Of a stretch of DNA of 64,000 nucleotides, positions 61,840-64,000 are shown in pieces; within the stretch, counting starts at the first letter, position 1, and each line of letters starts with the position of its first letter. The DNA comes from Saccharopolyspora galaxeae (GTDB taxonomy: Bacteria > Actinomycetota > Actinomycetes > Mycobacteriales > Pseudonocardiaceae). The notes beneath the pieces are model-generated. The model ran no database searches, had not been told where the DNA came from, and saw nothing but the letters and a program-made list of their open reading frames with translations. The position numbers and the translations under genes were made by a program. The stretch spans positions 62,001 to 126,000 of the forward strand of contig NZ_JADDUE010000013.1 of assembly GCF_016526145.1 (NCBI RefSeq), written 5' to 3'.

Positions 61840-62655
61840 TCAGCGCACGGCACCGACACCGGTCCAGCAGTGCGACCGCTCGGGATGCTCGACAGGGCTG
61901 TCCGGACGCCACTGCGAAGCCCACACGATGCCCGGATCGACGAGATCGAGATCGAGCGCGGAGAACAGGCCGGCGAGTTCGTCATGACCGCGGAAAGTCG
62001 CCGGCGTGGTGGTCCGCGCCAGCATCTCGGTGATCCGGGCCGCCCGCTCCTCCTGCCCGTCGGCGGTGACGTGGCTGACGGCCACGACGCTGCCCGGAGC
62101 GAGGTCGCGCGTGTAGCGCCCGACCAGCGACGCGAGGTCGTGCTCGTGGCCGACGTAGTGCAGCACCGCCACCATCAGCAACGCCACGGGCCGGGAGAAG
62201 TCGAGCCGCTGCACCGCCGGTGCGGACAGGATCGCGTCGGGATCGCGGACATCGGCGTCGACCAGGGCGACGCGGTCCTGCAGGCCCCACGCGGACAGCA
62301 ATTGCCGGGTGTGGGCGACCGCGATGGGCTCGTTGTCCACGTACACCACCTGAGCGGCCGGGTTCCCGCGGTGCGCGATCTCGTGCACGTTGCCGACCGT
62401 GGGAATCCCCGAGCCCAGGTCGAGGAACTGGTCGATGCCGCGTTCCAGCGCGAACCGCACGGCCCGGTGCAGGAACCCGCGGTTGTCCCGCGCCACGTAC
62501 GGGCCCGAACCCACGACCTCGTGGATCCGCTCGGCCTCGGCTCGGTCGACGGCGAAGTTGTGGTTGCCGCCGAGGTCGTAGTCGTAGATCCGCGCCGCGT
62601 TCGGCACGTCCGGCTGCGGTTCGCTGGTTCCGCTGTATGCGTCGAATGAATCCAC
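61840..62655 (-). CDS. SAM-dependent methyltransferase, PF04672 (DUF574)
   Basis: About 271 residues from GTG 62655; the frame stays open to ATG 62721. No good ribosome site is visible for either, so the start is uncertain. It has ARIYDYDLGGNHNFAVDRAEAERI, FLHRAVRFALERGIDQFLDLGSGIPTVGNVHEIA (SAM loop), VVYVDNEPIAVAHTRQLL and VALLMVAVLHYVGHE, all diagnostic of this actinobacterial family. The target is unknown. The promoter region contains four imperfect 25-bp repeats. Confidence 0.85.
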   Translation of the reverse strand: MDSFDAYSGTSEPQPDVPNAARIYDYDLGGNHNFAVDRAEAERIHEVVGSGPYVARDNRGFLHRAVRFALERGIDQFLDLGSGIPTVGNVHEIAHRGNPAAQVVYVDNEPIAVAHTRQLLSAWGLQDRVALVDADVRDPDAILSAPAVQRLDFSRPVALLMVAVLHYVGHEHDLASLVGRYTRDLAPGSVVAVSHVTADGQEERAARITEMLARTTTPATFRGHDELAGLFSALDLDLVDPGIVWASQWRPDSPVEHPERSHCWTGVGAVR

Positions 62656-62702
62656 AGCCGGATGATCGTCGATCAGCGCGCGAACTCGCCACCCCCGCCG
62701 GG

Positions 62703-62792
62703 CTTCCGGCTCGCGGAACACCGAGCAATCCGGCTCGCGAGGCCAACCCAGCCATCCGGTTCAGGAGGACAATCCAGCCTCCGGTTCGCGAG
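62703..62792. repeat. Four imperfect ~25-bp tandem repeats
   Basis: The core TCCGG(C/T)TC, usually followed by GCGAG, recurs at 62704, 62728, 62754 and 62779 (spacing 24, 26, 25 bases). It lies between the divergent methyltransferase and fucP-like genes. The period of about 2.4 helical turns, and the location, suggest protein-binding sites or slippage. Confidence 0.75.
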
Positions 62793-62919
62793 GAACACCG
62801 CGAGTCCGAGCACACAGCGATACGCGCGATCACTGCCCGTCGTCCGCGGAAATCCAGCATTTTGGTCTCTACCTGTTCGTGGCATGATGCGGCCCGCTGC
62901 GCGAGGAGGACCCACGTTC

Positions 62920-64000
62920 ATGCTGATCAAAAGCAGTGCACGCGAGCTCGACAGCTCGCTCGACGACGGCTATCTGGACCGCACCCCGTACTTCCAGTTC
63001 ATCCTGCTGTCGTTGCTGTTCCCGATGTGGGGCGCGGCCGCCGGGCTCAACGACGTCCTCATCGCGCAGTTCAAGTCGGTGTTCACGCTCAGCGACGCCG
63101 CGGCGGCGTTCGTGCAGAGCGCGTTCTACGGCGGGTATTTCCTGATCGCGATCCCCGCATCGCGGTTCATCAAGCACACCTCGTACAAAGCCGCGGTGAT
63201 GGCCGGGCTGGCGCTCTACATCGTGGGCTGCTGGCTGTTCTTCCCCGCATCGCAGATGGCCACCTACAGCATGTTCCTGGTGGCCATCTTCGCCATCGCG
63301 GTGGGACTGAGCTTCCTGGAGACCTCGGCCAACACCTACAGCTCGATGCTCGGTCCGCGCCGGACCTCGACGCTGCGGCTCAACATCAGCCAGACCTTCA
63401 CGCCGCTGGGCAACCTGGCGGGCATCATCCTGGGCAAGTACCTCGTCTTCGACGACACCGCCTCGCTCGAGCAGCAGATCCGGTCCGTGCAGGGCGCCGA
63501 ACGCCAAGAGCTCGTAGACCGGCTGCTGGGCCAGACCCTGTTGCCGTACAAGTACATCCTCGCCGTGCTCGTGGTGCTGCTCGTGCTGTTCGCGATCACC
63601 CAGTACCCGCGGTGCCGCCCCAGCGCGGAGGCCGCGTCGAAGAAGGCGCAAGCCTCGATCGGCGAGACGCTGAAGTACCTCTCGACCAATGCGATGTTCC
63701 TGAAGGGCATCGCCGCGCAGTTCTTGTACGTCGGCCTGCAGACCGCGGTGTGGTCGTTCACGATCCGGCTGGCGCTGGAGACGATGCCGGGGCTCAACGA
63801 GCACGGCGCCACCGACTACATGATCTTCGGCTTCATCGCGTTCTTCATCGGCAAGTTCCCGGCGAACTTCCTCATGAGCCGGTTTTCCGCCTCGCACGTG
63901 CTGATCGCGTACGGAGCGATCGGCGCCGTCGTGCTGACCGCCGTCTCGTTCGGCCCGGTGGGTTGGGCGGTTTGGGGCGTGGTGCTCACGAACCTGCTCA
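62920..64000 (+). CDS. L-fucose:H+ symporter-like MFS permease (FucP family), partial
   Basis: At least 360 residues from ATG 62920 (GGAGG upstream); the frame is open to the window end, so the C-terminus is missing. Helices begin at about residue 24. FLLSLLFPMWGAAAGLNDVLIAQFKSVF, AFVQSAFYGGYFLIAIPASRFIKHTSYK and GLSFLETSANTYSSMLGP match FucP. It imports fucose or a related sugar. The neighbours give no sugar-degrading partner within the window. Confidence 0.88.
   Translation, partial: MLIKSSARELDSSLDDGYLDRTPYFQFILLSLLFPMWGAAAGLNDVLIAQFKSVFTLSDAAAAFVQSAFYGGYFLIAIPASRFIKHTSYKAAVMAGLALYIVGCWLFFPASQMATYSMFLVAIFAIAVGLSFLETSANTYSSMLGPRRTSTLRLNISQTFTPLGNLAGIILGKYLVFDDTASLEQQIRSVQGAERQELVDRLLGQTLLPYKYILAVLVVLLVLFAITQYPRCRPSAEAASKKAQASIGETLKYLSTNAMFLKGIAAQFLYVGLQTAVWSFTIRLALETMPGLNEHGATDYMIFGFIAFFIGKFPANFLMSRFSASHVLIAYGAIGAVVLTAVSFGPVGWAVWGVVLTNLL

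Overview
The window is about 70% GC chromosomal DNA from an actinomycete. Many genes start with GTG, Shine-Dalgarno sites are purine-rich, and there are a 20S-proteasome beta subunit, an actinobacterial glpD/TetR/AGPS-like/DagK block, PF04672 methyltransferases, a DUF3159 protein and a GH64 glucanase. A Pseudonocardiaceae member (Saccharopolyspora-like) would fit, but this is inference; no rRNA or tRNA gene is visible. No transposase, integrase, phage structural gene or CRISPR array was seen. This looks like an accessory, metabolically rich chromosomal arm.

Layout. (1) 31-10857: a catabolic gene set read leftwards for the 4-oxalomesaconate (protocatechuate/gallate meta-cleavage) route: tautomerase (GalD type), hydratase (LigJ), aldolase (LigK), PDC lactonase (LigI), two MFS permeases, a XylE-like VOC extradiol dioxygenase, an NAD(P)-linked oxidoreductase, a GntR/FCD regulator and a thioesterase, with a divergent flavin reductase. 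A perfect palindrome sits at the likely promoter. A MobA-type 3-hydroxybenzoate 4-monooxygenase 40 kb away (49039-50946) would make protocatechuate. (2) 11142-14554: AI-2E-type membrane protein, small membrane protein, 2,2-dialkylglycine decarboxylase, DUF1232 protein. (3) 14828-21882: a PQQ block: cupredoxin-like partner, quinoprotein dehydrogenase with lanthanide-type residues and no signal peptide, rubredoxin, diiron ferritin-like protein, then pqqA (31 residues), pqqB, pqqC, pqqD, pqqE. The two transcription units share a long conserved promoter element. (4) 21887-29618: exchanger-like protein, SRPBCC protein, hydrolase, and a GntR-controlled amine or amino-acid oxidation set (two flavin oxidases flanking a sodium:solute symporter). 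(5) 29755-34808: cupin, GntR regulator, AbgT-type transporter with an opine-dehydrogenase-like enzyme behind a promoter/operator pair, and an orphan proteasome beta subunit. (6) 34903-39544: NarL/DesK-type two-component system divergent from an ABC exporter, DUF2871 protein, IsdG-like heme oxygenase. (7) 39762-44247: PF14350 protein, self-sufficient P450, alpha/beta hydrolase. (8) 44309-48945: DagK, AGPS-like flavoprotein, TetR, GlpD, the same order as Mycobacterium tuberculosis Rv2252-Rv2249c. (9) 49039-64000: MobA, LysR, EamA exporter; a methyltransferase / PP-loop ATPase / NUDIX set with a GNAT; STAS protein; Tat-exported GH64 glucanase; DUF3159; a broken and an intact PF04672 methyltransferase flanking an amidase; and a FucP-type permease running off the end.

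The most unusual unit is the PQQ block: a DYD-type quinoprotein that looks cytoplasmic, has no cytochrome c neighbour, travels with rubredoxin, diiron and copper-ligand-less cupredoxin proteins, and appears co-regulated with its own cofactor biosynthesis.
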